From Streptomyces canus (GTDB taxonomy: Bacteria > Actinomycetota > Actinomycetes > Streptomycetales > Streptomycetaceae): a stretch of 64,000 nt of DNA. Positions 40,591-49,838 of the stretch are shown here, piece by piece. Each line of letters starts with the position of its first letter. The first letter of the stretch is position 1. The stretch is taken from contig NZ_JAUSYQ010000002.1 in the NCBI RefSeq assembly GCF_030816965.1, forward strand, positions 3,381,001-3,445,000, written 5' to 3'. The notes beneath the pieces were generated by a model that worked only from the letters and a program-made list of their open reading frames with translations, was not told the origin of the DNA and ran no database searches. The position numbers and the translations under genes are program-made.

Positions 40591-42792
40591 TCAGCGCGCC
40601 GCGTACCCGAAGCTGACGTCCGCCGCCGGGAGGCCGCCCGCGCCCGGCTGGTACGTCGTCACCGCGGCGACGGTGCCGCCGGCGGTGACGTTGGACAGAG
40701 GCAGGGCGTAGAGGGTGCCGTAGGTGGACGGGCCGTAGGGCAGGCCGGCGTACAGGCTGGTGCCGGTGTAGTGGAGGCTGCTGCCGAGCTTGTGGTTCGT
40801 GCCCGGGGTGCCGGGGATGCCGTCACCGTCGCCGGCCTCGATCCAGCGGTCGTTCGCGCCGGGCGTGCCCAGGAGCGAGAACGTGCTGATGGCGCCCGCG
40901 CTCGCGGTGGTGTCGATGGCCTCGTCGGGGATGCCGACGGCGAGCTTCATCGTCGCCGTGGTGCTCACCGCGCGCGGCGCGGTGTTGACGGCGGTCAGGG
41001 TCTGGCCGAAGTGGTCGCCGGCCTCCGCGGTGCCGGAGACGTCGTCCTCGCCGGTGCCCGAGTCGTAGCCGTTGAGCTGGCTGTAGGCGCCCGCGGCGGT
41101 GATCCGGAAGGTCAGGACGAGACCCGCCTCGGCCTTGTTCACGCCGTCGATGCTCAGGGCCTCGCCGGGCGCGCCGACCGCGAGGATCGACTCCGTGGCC
41201 GCCGCGGCGCCCGAGGGGCGGTAGGGGACCAGCGCCAGGGACTGGCCGAACAGGTCACCGGCCTCGGCACCGCCGGACACGGTGTCGAGGTCCTGGTCCA
41301 GGCCGAACAGCGGGGTGGGACGCCCCTCGGCGTTCAGGGTGTGGGAGAAGACGGCCAGGTTGCCGGCGTCGGCGTCGGAGCCGATGGCGTCACCGGGGGC
41401 GCCGATGGCGATGTGGTTGGCGTCGGCGGCGATGCTGGTGCCGAACTCGTCGTTGGCCTCGGCAGCGCCGGAGACCCCGGTGGCCTCCTGATTGACGGCG
41501 ATGTTGGTGGTGCCGTGCAGATAGATCGTGCTGCCGGCCTTGGCGACGGAGCCGAGCGCCTCGCCGGGCACGCCCATCACCACGAACGGCTCGCCGGCGG
41601 CGGTGGTGCCCGCGGCCAGGGCTTGGCCAAGGCGGTCACCGCTCTCACTGGCGGACGCGGCCAGCGAACCGGTGCCCGCGCCCTGTTCGAGGTGGGTGTC
41701 CTTCCTGGCGCCGGTGCCGAGGCCGCCGGTCGCGCCGTGGAGGATGTCGACCATGCCCGCGTCGGCGACGGTTTCGAGGTCCTCGGCCGGGGTGCCGACC
41801 ACGAGGTCGGTGCAGCCGTCCTCGTCGTAGTCGACGGTGGCGATGGCCTGGCCGAAGCCGTCGCCCGCCTCGGCGGCGCCGGAGACCCAGTCGAGGTCCT
41901 GCTGGATCTCGGCAGTGCCCTTGCCGCCGCCGTAGACGACCCGGACCAGGCCGGCCTTGGCGTCGCCGCCGACGGTGGCCTCGGGGTCGGAGATCGCGAT
42001 GTCCTCGATGCCGTCGCAGTTGAAGTCGGTGGCGCGGACCGCGCCGGTGGTGGAGCTCACCCAGGTGGTGAGGTCGTCCACGCGGGTGGTGATGCCGGCG
42101 GTGCTGGTCACGCCGGTGTCGATGCCGTAGCAGCCGCCCTGGTAGGACCGGCTGGCGAGGGCCGCGAGTTGGGCGGTGCCGCCGCCGGCGCGGATCAGGG
42201 GGCCGCCGGTGTCGCCCATGCACGCGGCCGTGCCGCTGGTGCCGGTGACCGAGGCGTTCGTCGCGGTGGCGGAGTCCACGGTGAAGGTGCCGGTGTGCAG
42301 GCTCAGCGGCGCCCACTCGGTGGCGGTGCGGCCGTAGCCGGCCAGGGTGAGGGTCTCACCGGCGGTGGGTGCGGTGGTGGCCAGGGCGATGGGGCTGACG
42401 TTGGTGACCGGGCGGTTCAGTCGGGCCAGGACCGCGTCGCGGTCGGTGCGCGGGACCAGCTGGACGATCTCGCGGGCCGCACCGGCGGTGCCGGTCAGGT
42501 CGGAGCGGCCGATGACCGCGGTGGTCCTCACGGCCGGCTTGCCCGCGGGCACGCTCAGGCTGGTGGCCGGGTCGGCGGCGAAGCAGCTGGCCGCGGTCAG
42601 CAGCCACTCGCGGTCGACCAGGACACCCGAGCAGCCGCGGTCGTGGTCGCCGACGGTGATCTGGGCGGTGTAGGCGTAGGTGGTGTCGGCGGCGGCGACG
42701 GCGGGGCCGGTGACGGCCGCGGCCGGGACGGCGCAGCCGAGGGTCACCGTGGCGGCCAGTGCGGCCAGGCGCACAGGTCTGGCATAGGTCAT
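40591..42792 (-). CDS. secreted trypsin-fold pseudoprotease with FG-GAP repeats
   Basis: A 733-residue exported protein: signal peptide (about 1-35), trypsin-like domain (about 38-245), then five or six FG-GAP/VCBS blades (EAGDxFGQ and VGAPGEAL motifs recur about every 60 residues) that should form a beta-propeller. The catalytic triad is broken: TAAHC is TAASC (Ser69 for His) and GDSGGP is GDTGGP (Thr195 for Ser); the Asp region (RDAVLARL, Asp119) remains. It is therefore probably a binding protein rather than a protease. The DFNCDGIEDIAISDPEA loop is a calcium-binding type. The 55-bp gap to the upstream small secreted gene suggests an operon. Confidence 0.82.
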   Translation of the reverse strand: MTYARPVRLAALAATVTLGCAVPAAAVTGPAVAAADTTYAYTAQITVGDHDRGCSGVLVDREWLLTAASCFAADPATSLSVPAGKPAVRTTAVIGRSDLTGTAGAAREIVQLVPRTDRDAVLARLNRPVTNVSPIALATTAPTAGETLTLAGYGRTATEWAPLSLHTGTFTVDSATATNASVTGTSGTAACMGDTGGPLIRAGGGTAQLAALASRSYQGGCYGIDTGVTSTAGITTRVDDLTTWVSSTTGAVRATDFNCDGIEDIAISDPEATVGGDAKAGLVRVVYGGGKGTAEIQQDLDWVSGAAEAGDGFGQAIATVDYDEDGCTDLVVGTPAEDLETVADAGMVDILHGATGGLGTGARKDTHLEQGAGTGSLAASASESGDRLGQALAAGTTAAGEPFVVMGVPGEALGSVAKAGSTIYLHGTTNIAVNQEATGVSGAAEANDEFGTSIAADANHIAIGAPGDAIGSDADAGNLAVFSHTLNAEGRPTPLFGLDQDLDTVSGGAEAGDLFGQSLALVPYRPSGAAAATESILAVGAPGEALSIDGVNKAEAGLVLTFRITAAGAYSQLNGYDSGTGEDDVSGTAEAGDHFGQTLTAVNTAPRAVSTTATMKLAVGIPDEAIDTTASAGAISTFSLLGTPGANDRWIEAGDGDGIPGTPGTNHKLGSSLHYTGTSLYAGLPYGPSTYGTLYALPLSNVTAGGTVAAVTTYQPGAGGLPAADVSFGYAAR

Positions 42793-42847
42793 GGAATCGG
42801 TTCCCTGGTGAATGGCGGCGGATCGGACAGGAGGGCGCGACACGGCG

Positions 42848-43390
42848 CTACTTGGAGGTGCGCAGCTCCAGCAGCGTCCACTCACGGGCCTGTTCGTCCG
42901 CGCTCTCACCGACCGGGGTCCAGGTGTTCTTGGCGATGTCGTACGACTGCTCCTCGGTGCCGACCGTCATGTCCGCCTCGGTCGTGTAGTCGTTGCCGCG
43001 GATGAGGTAGACCGACGGCAGCTCCAGGGTCAGCCAGCCCGAGGTGCCCTTGACGTCGAAGCAGACCTTGCTCTTGTCCCGCGCCTGGACCTCCAGCTGA
43101 CCGGTGCCGGTCGCGCAGTCGGCGAGCGTGATGTGACCGTCGCCCCGCTTGAGCAGGATGTTCTTCTCCGCGAGGATCTTGTCCGCCTGCGGGTAGTCGA
43201 AGTCCTCCACCGCGTAACCGGGGGCGCTGTCCGCGACGGTCGCGGCCGTGCCGGCCCCGGCGTGGGATCCGCCGGGGATGCCGACCGCCAGGGCGGCCCA
43301 CGCCAGGGCGCCGACCGCCGCCGTGCCCAGGGTGCGGGTCAGGAATCTCTTGCGCCGCGGCTGCGCCGCAAATGTCGTACGCGACTTCAT
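42848..43390 (-). CDS. small secreted protein of unknown function
   Basis: A 180-residue exported protein. A basic N-terminus (QPRRKRFLTRT) and hydrophobic core to about residue 45 form the signal, followed by a roughly 135-residue beta-rich mature domain with two cysteines (LADCATG and KVCFDV) that could form a disulfide. I recognise no family. ATG at 43390 has AGGAA upstream; GTG at 43393 is possible. It is the first gene of the leftward secreted set and shares the long AT-rich spacer with the divergent ALF-repeat gene. A partner or inhibitor for one of the secreted proteins is possible but unproven. Confidence 0.7.
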   Translation of the reverse strand: MKSRTTFAAQPRRKRFLTRTLGTAAVGALAWAALAVGIPGGSHAGAGTAATVADSAPGYAVEDFDYPQADKILAEKNILLKRGDGHITLADCATGTGQLEVQARDKSKVCFDVKGTSGWLTLELPSVYLIRGNDYTTEADMTVGTEEQSYDIAKNTWTPVGESADEQAREWTLLELRTSK

Positions 43391-43782
43391 CACTTTCCTA
43401 AACTCGTTGCTTCCGAATCGATGTCAGTAACGTTGTTCAAGGCAAACGTGAAGGAAATAGCCAAAGCCGCGAGTGCTCCCACATCGCTTTCCCCCGCCTA
43501 GATGCCACATCGCTTCCTGGTGTTTGTCCACTCCTCCAAAACTCGTAAAAGGGACGGCAGTTGCAAGCCCGACGTGACGCTCGCCACACCCCCGCGAGGG
43601 TTGTACGGCTCCTATAACGAAAAGGTAAAGAAAGCTTTCGGTGGAGGGTTCCGACTGGTTTTTAAATTCACGGCGCCAAATTGATTGCTCTGTGAACCCA
43701 CGTTGGTATGGTCCGTCATTGCGCAGGCAACGCATACGCCCCACACACCGGGGCCACACAGAAACCACGGGGAAAAACCCAT
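43391..43782. other. AT-rich divergent spacer of the secreted-protein locus
   Basis: These 392 bp are visibly richer in A and T than any other stretch of the window (for example around 43410-43460, 43530-43560 and 43615-43690). They hold a possible promoter for the ALF gene: TTGCTC (43685-43690), 16 bp, TATGGT (43707-43712). CCACATCGCTT occurs twice (about 43480 and 43505). Short open frames inside lack ribosome binding sites and Streptomyces codon bias, so I call no gene here. It probably carries regulation for both directions and may be of foreign origin. Confidence 0.55.
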
Positions 43783-46700
43783 ATGCAGACGATCTTCTGG
43801 AGCCGCAGACGAGTCCTCGGCTCGCTCGCCGCTGTGACGGCCGTCGCCGCCGCGCCCCTGACGTGGGCGCCCGTGGCCCGAGCGGCCGACGCGGCAGCGA
43901 CGACGGCCGATCCGCTGGCGCTGCCGAACACCGACCGGGCGAAGGTGGTCAGGGCCTGGATGACGGGCGGCAGGGCCACCAAGGCGGCAGCGGCCGACGC
44001 GCTTTCCGGCACCGACGCCGACATCAGAACCTTTCTCGCCCAGACGCTGCCGACGGTGACGACGGAGGACAACCGCGTCGCGATCGCCAGCTACCTCGCG
44101 CGCTCCGGGAAGGGCCTGCGCCGCGAGGCCGTCGCCGCTCTCGACAACGGCGACAGCGCCATCGCCGCCTTCCTCCAGGACGGTTACGAGTCGGCTCTCC
44201 TGGAAGACCTTCAGGTGGCGACCGCCATCCTGTCGGCCACCGGCGGAAAGGCGGTCCAGCGCAAGGCGTCCGCGGCCCTGGACACAGGCACGCGCTCGGC
44301 ACTGGAGGCCTTCCTGACGGAGGGCCAGTACACCGCCCGCCTGGAGGACTCGCAGACCCAGGTCGCCGCCATGCTGGTCAACGCCGGGCCCGAGGTGCAG
44401 AAGTACGCGAACCGCGCCCTGAACGGCTCCGCGACGGACATCCAGTGGTTCCTCGACACCGGCCAGCACATCGCACGCGCCCGGGACCAGGAGTCGGCGA
44501 CCATCGAGGAACTCGTCGCTGTCGTCGACCGGGAGGGCAAGCGCGCCCAGGCCGAGACCGATCTGGCCGTCGAGGCGTCCGAGCGGGCCCAGGCCGCCGC
44601 CGCCGAGGCGAAGAAGGCGGCGGAGAAGGCCGCGGCCGAGGCCGAGGCCGCCAAGGAGGACGTACAGAAGTCCGCCGCGGCGGCCCGCAAGGCGGCCAGT
44701 GCGGCCACGGGTGCGGCCAACGCCGCCCGTATCGCGATCAACGCCTCCAACGCGGCCGTCAACGCCTCCCGCCGCGCTTCCTGGGCGGCCACCGCCGCCT
44801 CGCACGCCGCGTCCGCCGCCGGAGGGGCCGCGTCCCGTGCCTACAACGCGGCCATCGCGGCCTCCAAGGACGCGAGCAAGACGCAGGCGGCCAAGGACGC
44901 TGCGGTCGCCGCCCGCAACTCCGCCGCCAAGGCACGTACCGCGGCCAAGGCCGCCGACTACGCGCGGGCCGCCTGCGCGCAGTCCGTCAGCGCCAGTGCC
45001 TCGGCCGCCTCCGCGGCCCGTAACTCCGCGGCCGCCGCTGCCGCCTCCGCGCAGGCCGCGGCCGCGTCCGGCGTCGCCCAGTCGCAGGCCGCCGAGGCCA
45101 AGCGGCAGGCCGCCATCGCCAGCGCCGCCGCCAACCGCGCCACCAACGCCGCCTCCACCGCGCAGGCCCTCGCCAATACGGCGGCCTCGGCCGCGAGTGC
45201 CGCGCGGGATGCCGCCAACTCCGCCGCCGCCCACGCCGAGAAGGCGGCCGACGCCGTCGACGAGGCCGTGGCGAACGCGGGCAAGGCCATCGACTTCGCG
45301 AACAAGTCCACCGCCCACGCCGGCGAGGCCGTCAAGGCCGCCGAAACCGCCGTCAAGGCCGTCACGGACGCCATGGCGGTCGCCAAGGCGGCGCGGGACG
45401 CGGAGCTCGCCCGCCTGGAGCAGGAACGGCTGCAGGGCCTGGACGAGGCCCGGCTGCTGGCCGAGATCGAGGCGCAGGAGCAGGCCGAGTACGCGAACAA
45501 GCGGGCCCAGGAAGCGCAGACCGACCAGGCGATCAAGGACCTGATCAGCGCGGCCGAGAAGGCCCTGTTCACGGACGGCGACCTGTCGCTCGCCGCCACC
45601 CTGGGCCGCAAGGCCGCCACCGGGCTGCTCGCGGCCAAGGGCGCCTGGACGCGGGAGGCCGCCCAGTTCGCGCTGTCCGGCAGCGACGACGACGTGTTCT
45701 CCTGGATCGACCTGGACCGGGGCGTCGCCCAGAACCAGGACGACCGGGAGACGGTCCTTTACCTCGCCCAGGTGTCCAACCCCGCCATCGCCGCGGCGGC
45801 GCACGCGGCTCTGGCGAGCACCAGCGCCACGGCGGTGGGCGACTTCCTCACCTCCGGGGTGATCCGGGCCTCCCAGGACGACAACCGGGTGCAGATCGGC
45901 CGCATCCTCGACCAGAAGCCTGGCAAGGCCGTCATCGAGGCGGCCAACGACGCGCTGGACAAGAACACCCCGGAGGCGTTGCAGGACTTCTTCGACCGCA
46001 CCTACCCCGCCGCCGTACGGGAGGACGACGCGGTGGAGACCGCGACCTCGGTGGCGAACGGAGGCGACTACACCAAGGCCTACGGGGACGTCGCCCTGGA
46101 GGGGCCGACGTGGATGCGCCGGAACTTCGTCCAGGTCGTGCAGTACGCGGCGGCCCAGCTCGACCACGACTCCGCCACCCATGTCGCCGCGATCCAGGGG
46201 GCGATCGCCGCCGCGGCCAAGACCGCCTACACGGCGCAGCAGACCGCGGCACTGGCGTCACAGGTGGCGGCGACCGCCCGCGACGCCGCCCAGGACGCGC
46301 AGGACTGGGCCGACCGGGCCATCGCCGCGGGGAAGGATGCCGACCAGTACTCCGACCAGGCCAGGCAGAACGCCGACGCGGCGGACAAGTCGGCCGCGGA
46401 CGCGCAGGCCTCGGCGAACAAGGCCTCGGCGGCGGCGGCGACGGCGCGCACCGCCTCCCGCTCGGCCAACTACTCCGCGAACAAGGCGATCGACGCGGCT
46501 CGTTCCGCCCTGAACTCCTCCTACAGCGCCCAGGCGTCCGCGGCCAGCGCCCGCCAGTCCGCACTCGAAGCGGGCCGGGACGCGGCCACGGCGGCGGCCG
46601 CCGCCAGCCAGGCGCGCGCCATCGTCGCCCAGAAGCGCCAGGACGAGGCCCGCGAGGCCGCCCGTGAGGCCGCGGAGAAGGCGCAGGAGGACCGGAACAA

Positions 46701-47154
46701 CGGCAGCAACCCGGCCGACAACGAGACCAACGACGACGTCAACCAGAACGGCAGTGGCTCCGACAACGACGCGTGGTACTCGGACGCCGGCTGGTGGGCC
46801 GACGCCTTCAACTACGTCAGCATCGGGGCGGGACTGATCTCCGCCGGCCTCGGACTCGCCAGCCTCGTCTTTCCCCCGTTCGCCATCGTGGGTGTTCCGG
46901 CCGCGGCGATCTTCGGCGGCATCGCGATGGGAGCCGGCGCGCTGAGCACCCTGTTCACCGGCATCGAATACGGCTTCACCAGCAGCGAGTTCCTGTGGTC
47001 CGCGGGCGGCACCGCGCTGAGCCTGGTCACCTACGGCCAGTCCAGGTGGATCACCCCGGTCGCCAAGAGGGTGGCTCCCGCGGTGAAGCAGGTCGCGCAG
47101 GAGGGCAAGGAGCTCGTCTCCTCGATCACCAGCGGCCTGTCGTCGATGTTCTGA
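43783..47154 (+). CDS. Tat-exported ALF-repeat, alanine-rich coiled-coil giant protein
   Basis: A 1123-residue exported protein. The signal has a twin-arginine motif (SRRRVLGSLA) and hydrophobic core. About four ALF-type repeats of some 43 residues follow (residues about 40-215; recurring RxAVxxALxxGDxAIxAFL pattern). Next is a roughly 330-residue Ala/Lys/Ser-rich coiled coil (about 225-595), a second ALF-like block (about 615-800), a second Ala-rich coiled coil (about 815-950), an Asn/Asp linker, and a hydrophobic C-terminal segment (about 1010-1080; GAGLISAGLGLASLVFPPFA and more) that could insert into membranes. ALF proteins are common in actinomycetes but uncharacterised. Start ATG follows GGGGAAA. 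Confidence 0.8.
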   Translation: MQTIFWSRRRVLGSLAAVTAVAAAPLTWAPVARAADAAATTADPLALPNTDRAKVVRAWMTGGRATKAAAADALSGTDADIRTFLAQTLPTVTTEDNRVAIASYLARSGKGLRREAVAALDNGDSAIAAFLQDGYESALLEDLQVATAILSATGGKAVQRKASAALDTGTRSALEAFLTEGQYTARLEDSQTQVAAMLVNAGPEVQKYANRALNGSATDIQWFLDTGQHIARARDQESATIEELVAVVDREGKRAQAETDLAVEASERAQAAAAEAKKAAEKAAAEAEAAKEDVQKSAAAARKAASAATGAANAARIAINASNAAVNASRRASWAATAASHAASAAGGAASRAYNAAIAASKDASKTQAAKDAAVAARNSAAKARTAAKAADYARAACAQSVSASASAASAARNSAAAAAASAQAAAASGVAQSQAAEAKRQAAIASAAANRATNAASTAQALANTAASAASAARDAANSAAAHAEKAADAVDEAVANAGKAIDFANKSTAHAGEAVKAAETAVKAVTDAMAVAKAARDAELARLEQERLQGLDEARLLAEIEAQEQAEYANKRAQEAQTDQAIKDLISAAEKALFTDGDLSLAATLGRKAATGLLAAKGAWTREAAQFALSGSDDDVFSWIDLDRGVAQNQDDRETVLYLAQVSNPAIAAAAHAALASTSATAVGDFLTSGVIRASQDDNRVQIGRILDQKPGKAVIEAANDALDKNTPEALQDFFDRTYPAAVREDDAVETATSVANGGDYTKAYGDVALEGPTWMRRNFVQVVQYAAAQLDHDSATHVAAIQGAIAAAAKTAYTAQQTAALASQVAATARDAAQDAQDWADRAIAAGKDADQYSDQARQNADAADKSAADAQASANKASAAAATARTASRSANYSANKAIDAARSALNSSYSAQASAASARQSALEAGRDAATAAAAASQARAIVAQKRQDEAREAAREAAEKAQEDRNNGSNPADNETNDDVNQNGSGSDNDAWYSDAGWWADAFNYVSIGAGLISAGLGLASLVFPPFAIVGVPAAAIFGGIAMGAGALSTLFTGIEYGFTSSEFLWSAGGTALSLVTYGQSRWITPVAKRVAPAVKQVAQEGKELVSSITSGLSSMF

Positions 47155-47287
47155 CCCACAGGGCCTCTTGGCAGCTCGGAGGGCGTCCACGCCGACCGGT
47201 GCGCCAGGAGGCCCTGATGTCGTGAGTGGGGCCAGTCCGTCCGCTGCCGCCGGAGCCCCTTTCATGGCGTTCTCACAGGGTCGTCGA

Positions 47288-47303
47288 GGGTTAACCCTTG
47301 ACT
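47288..47303 (+). promoter_or_regulatory. palindrome and -35-like element upstream of the metalloprotease
   Basis: GGGTTAACCC (47288-47297) is a perfect palindrome directly followed by TTGACT (47298-47303), a good -35; no convincing -10 was found at the proper distance. A regulator site for the protease is possible. Confidence 0.35.
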
Positions 47304-47407
47304 CCTCCCTCCTTGCATGACATGGACGGGTCAACAGTGCCGCGCTCCCCCCAGCTCTCACGCAGTTCCCGCACGGCACCTCCACCCCCGTCGCAGTAGG
47401 AGTACGA

Positions 47408-49807
47408 GTGAGACCCTCCCCCCGAAGATCGGCCGCCACCGCTTCTCTGGTCGCCGCCGCATCACTGCTCGCCATGGGTATCCAGACGGTCCCCGCGGCC
47501 GCGAAGCCCCAAGCCCCCCACCCCAGCCCGCTGCGCGCCGGAGGCCTGGAGGCGAAACTCTCCCCGGCCCAGCGCACGGCGCTGATCAAGAGCGCGTCGG
47601 GCAGGGCCGCGGCGACCGCCGGTTCCCTCGGCCTCGGCGCCAAGGAGAAGCTGGTCGTCAAGGACGTCGTCAAGGACAACGACGGCACCCTCCACACCCG
47701 CTACGAACGCACCTACGACGGCCTCCCCGTGCTCGGCGGCGACCTGGTCGTGCACACGCCCCCGGCCGCACAGGCGACGGGCACGCTCAGCACCACCTTC
47801 AACAACAACCGCCGTACCGTCTCGGTCAGGTCCACGACCGCCGCGTACAGCAAGGCGTCCGCCGAGGCCAAGGCGCTGAAGACCGCCAAGGCGCTCGACG
47901 CCGAGAACCCCGCCGCACAGAGCGCCCGCAAGGTGATCTGGGCGGGCTCGGGCACGCCGAAACTCGCGTGGGAGACGGTGGTCTCCGGCTTCCAGGACGA
48001 CGGCACACCCAGCAAGCTGCACGTCGTCACCGACGCCACGACCGGCGCCGAACTCGCCCGCTACGAGGGCATCGAGACCGGCACCGGCAACAGCCAGTAC
48101 AGCGGGACGGTCTCCCTGAGCACCACGCTGTCCGGATCGACGTACCAGCTGTACGACACCACGCGCGGCGGCCACAAGACGTACAGCCTCAACAACGGCA
48201 CGTCCGGCACCGGCACCCTGATGACCGACGCCGACGACACCTGGGGCACCGGCTCCGGCTCGAACACCCAGACCGCCGGTGTCGACGCGGCCTACGGTGC
48301 CCAGACCACCTGGGACTTCTACAAGAACACGTTCGGCCGCAGCGGCATCAAGAACGACGGTGTCGCCGCCTACAGCCGCGTCCACTACAGCTCGGCGTAC
48401 GTCAACGCCTTCTGGGACGACGACTGCTTCTGCATGACCTACGGCGACGGCACCAGCAGCACCCACGCGCTGACCTCGCTGGACGTGGCCGGCCACGAGA
48501 TGAGCCACGGTGTCACGTCCAACACCGCGGGCCTCGAGTACTCCGGTGAGTCGGGCGGGCTGAACGAAGCGACCTCCGACATCTTCGGCACCGGTGTGGA
48601 GTTCTACGCCAACAACTCCACCGACGTCGGTGACTACCTCATCGGCGAGAAGATCGACATCAACGGCGACGGCACGCCGCTGCGGTACATGGACAAGCCC
48701 AGCAAGGACGGCGGCTCGGCCGACAGCTGGTACTCGGGCGTCGGCAACCTCGACGTGCACTACTCGTCGGGGCCCGCGAACCACATGTTCTACCTGCTCT
48801 CCGAGGGCAGCGGCAGCAAGACCATCAACGGGGTCACGTACAACAGCCCGACCTCCGACGGTGTCGCCGTCGCCGGGATCGGCCGGGCCGCCGCCCTGCA
48901 GATCTGGTACAAGGCGCTGACGACGTACATGACGTCCAGCACCAACTACGCCGGGGCCCGGACCGCCGCACTGAGCGCCGCCGCGTCGCTGTACGGCGCC
49001 GGCTCCGCCCAGTACGCCGGGGTCGGCAACGCCTTCGCGGGCATCAACGTCGGCAGCCACATCACCGTGCCGTCGACCGGCGTGACGGTGACCAACCCGG
49101 GCAGCCAGTCCACCACGGTCGGGACGGCCGTGAGCCTGCAGGTCTCGGCCAGTTCCACCAACAGCGGGTCACTGACCTACGCCGCGACCGGACTGCCGAC
49201 CGGTCTGTCGATCAGCAGCTCCACGGGGCTGATCTCCGGGACCCCGACCACGGCCGGCAGCTACAGCACCACGGTCACGGTGACCGACAGCACCGGAGCC
49301 ACCGGTACGGCGTCCTTCACCTGGACGGTGAGCTCGTCGGGCGGCGGCAGCTGCACCTCCTCCCAGCTGCTGGGCAACCAGGGCTTCGAGTCGGGCAGCA
49401 CCACCTGGACCGCGAGCAGCGGAGTGATCACCAACTCCAGCAGCCAGGCCGCGCGCACCGGCTCCTACAAGGCGTGGCTGGACGGCTACGGCTCCACCCA
49501 CACCGACACGCTCTCCCAGTCGGTGACCATCCCGAGCGGCTGCACGGGAACGACGTTCACCTTCTACCTGCACGTCGACACCGCGGAGACCACCACCAGC
49601 ACGCAGTACGACAAGCTGACGGTGACCGCCGGGTCGACGACCCTGGCCACGTACTCGAACCTGAACGCGGCCTCCGGGTACGTCCAGAAATCCTTCAGCC
49701 TGTCGGCCTTCGCCGGGCAGACGGTCGCCCTGAAGTTCACGGGCGCCGAGGACTCCTCGCTCCAGACCAGCTTCGTGATCGACGACACGGCGGTGACGAC
49801 GAGCTGA
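47408..49807 (+). CDS. secreted M4-family (thermolysin-like) metalloprotease
   Basis: A 799-residue secreted protease: signal peptide (about 1-32), FTP/PepSY propeptide (about 45-215; KLVVKDVVKDNDGTLHTRYERTYDGLPVLGGDL), M4 catalytic domain with zinc motif HEMSH (363-367), third ligand Glu387 (GGLNEATSD) and the DVHYSSGPANH substrate/His region. An Ig-like putative domain (about 555-640) and a C-terminal jelly-roll, probably carbohydrate-binding domain follow. All catalytic residues are present, so it should be active. GTG at 47408 follows AGGAG at good spacing. It lies 253 bp after the ALF gene in the same direction. Confidence 0.93.
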   Translation: MRPSPRRSAATASLVAAASLLAMGIQTVPAAAKPQAPHPSPLRAGGLEAKLSPAQRTALIKSASGRAAATAGSLGLGAKEKLVVKDVVKDNDGTLHTRYERTYDGLPVLGGDLVVHTPPAAQATGTLSTTFNNNRRTVSVRSTTAAYSKASAEAKALKTAKALDAENPAAQSARKVIWAGSGTPKLAWETVVSGFQDDGTPSKLHVVTDATTGAELARYEGIETGTGNSQYSGTVSLSTTLSGSTYQLYDTTRGGHKTYSLNNGTSGTGTLMTDADDTWGTGSGSNTQTAGVDAAYGAQTTWDFYKNTFGRSGIKNDGVAAYSRVHYSSAYVNAFWDDDCFCMTYGDGTSSTHALTSLDVAGHEMSHGVTSNTAGLEYSGESGGLNEATSDIFGTGVEFYANNSTDVGDYLIGEKIDINGDGTPLRYMDKPSKDGGSADSWYSGVGNLDVHYSSGPANHMFYLLSEGSGSKTINGVTYNSPTSDGVAVAGIGRAAALQIWYKALTTYMTSSTNYAGARTAALSAAASLYGAGSAQYAGVGNAFAGINVGSHITVPSTGVTVTNPGSQSTTVGTAVSLQVSASSTNSGSLTYAATGLPTGLSISSSTGLISGTPTTAGSYSTTVTVTDSTGATGTASFTWTVSSSGGGSCTSSQLLGNQGFESGSTTWTASSGVITNSSSQAARTGSYKAWLDGYGSTHTDTLSQSVTIPSGCTGTTFTFYLHVDTAETTTSTQYDKLTVTAGSTTLATYSNLNAASGYVQKSFSLSAFAGQTVALKFTGAEDSSLQTSFVIDDTAVTTS

Positions 49808-49838
49808 TCCCCTGAACGACGACGGGGCGGGTCGGGGG

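Noticed and set aside
38380..43005. 1541-codon plus-strand open frame across the secreted-protein genes
   Set aside because: Antisense shadow: it is Gly/Arg/Val-rich without domains, crosses three real minus-strand genes and a terminator, and has no ribosome binding site.
43501..43684. 60-codon frame in the AT-rich spacer
   Set aside because: No ribosome binding site, codon use unlike neighbours, and it overlaps the likely promoter region.
43612..46182. Gly/Arg-rich minus-strand frame opposite the ALF gene
   Set aside because: Mirror of the Ala-rich repeats; repetitive composition explains it and no start signal is present.
38446..47154. Type VII or contact-dependent (YD-repeat, WXG) toxin system
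   Set aside because: No WXG100, ESX secretion, RHS/YD repeats or PAAR domains are seen. The proteins use Sec or Tat signals, so only a looser secreted-system hypothesis is kept.
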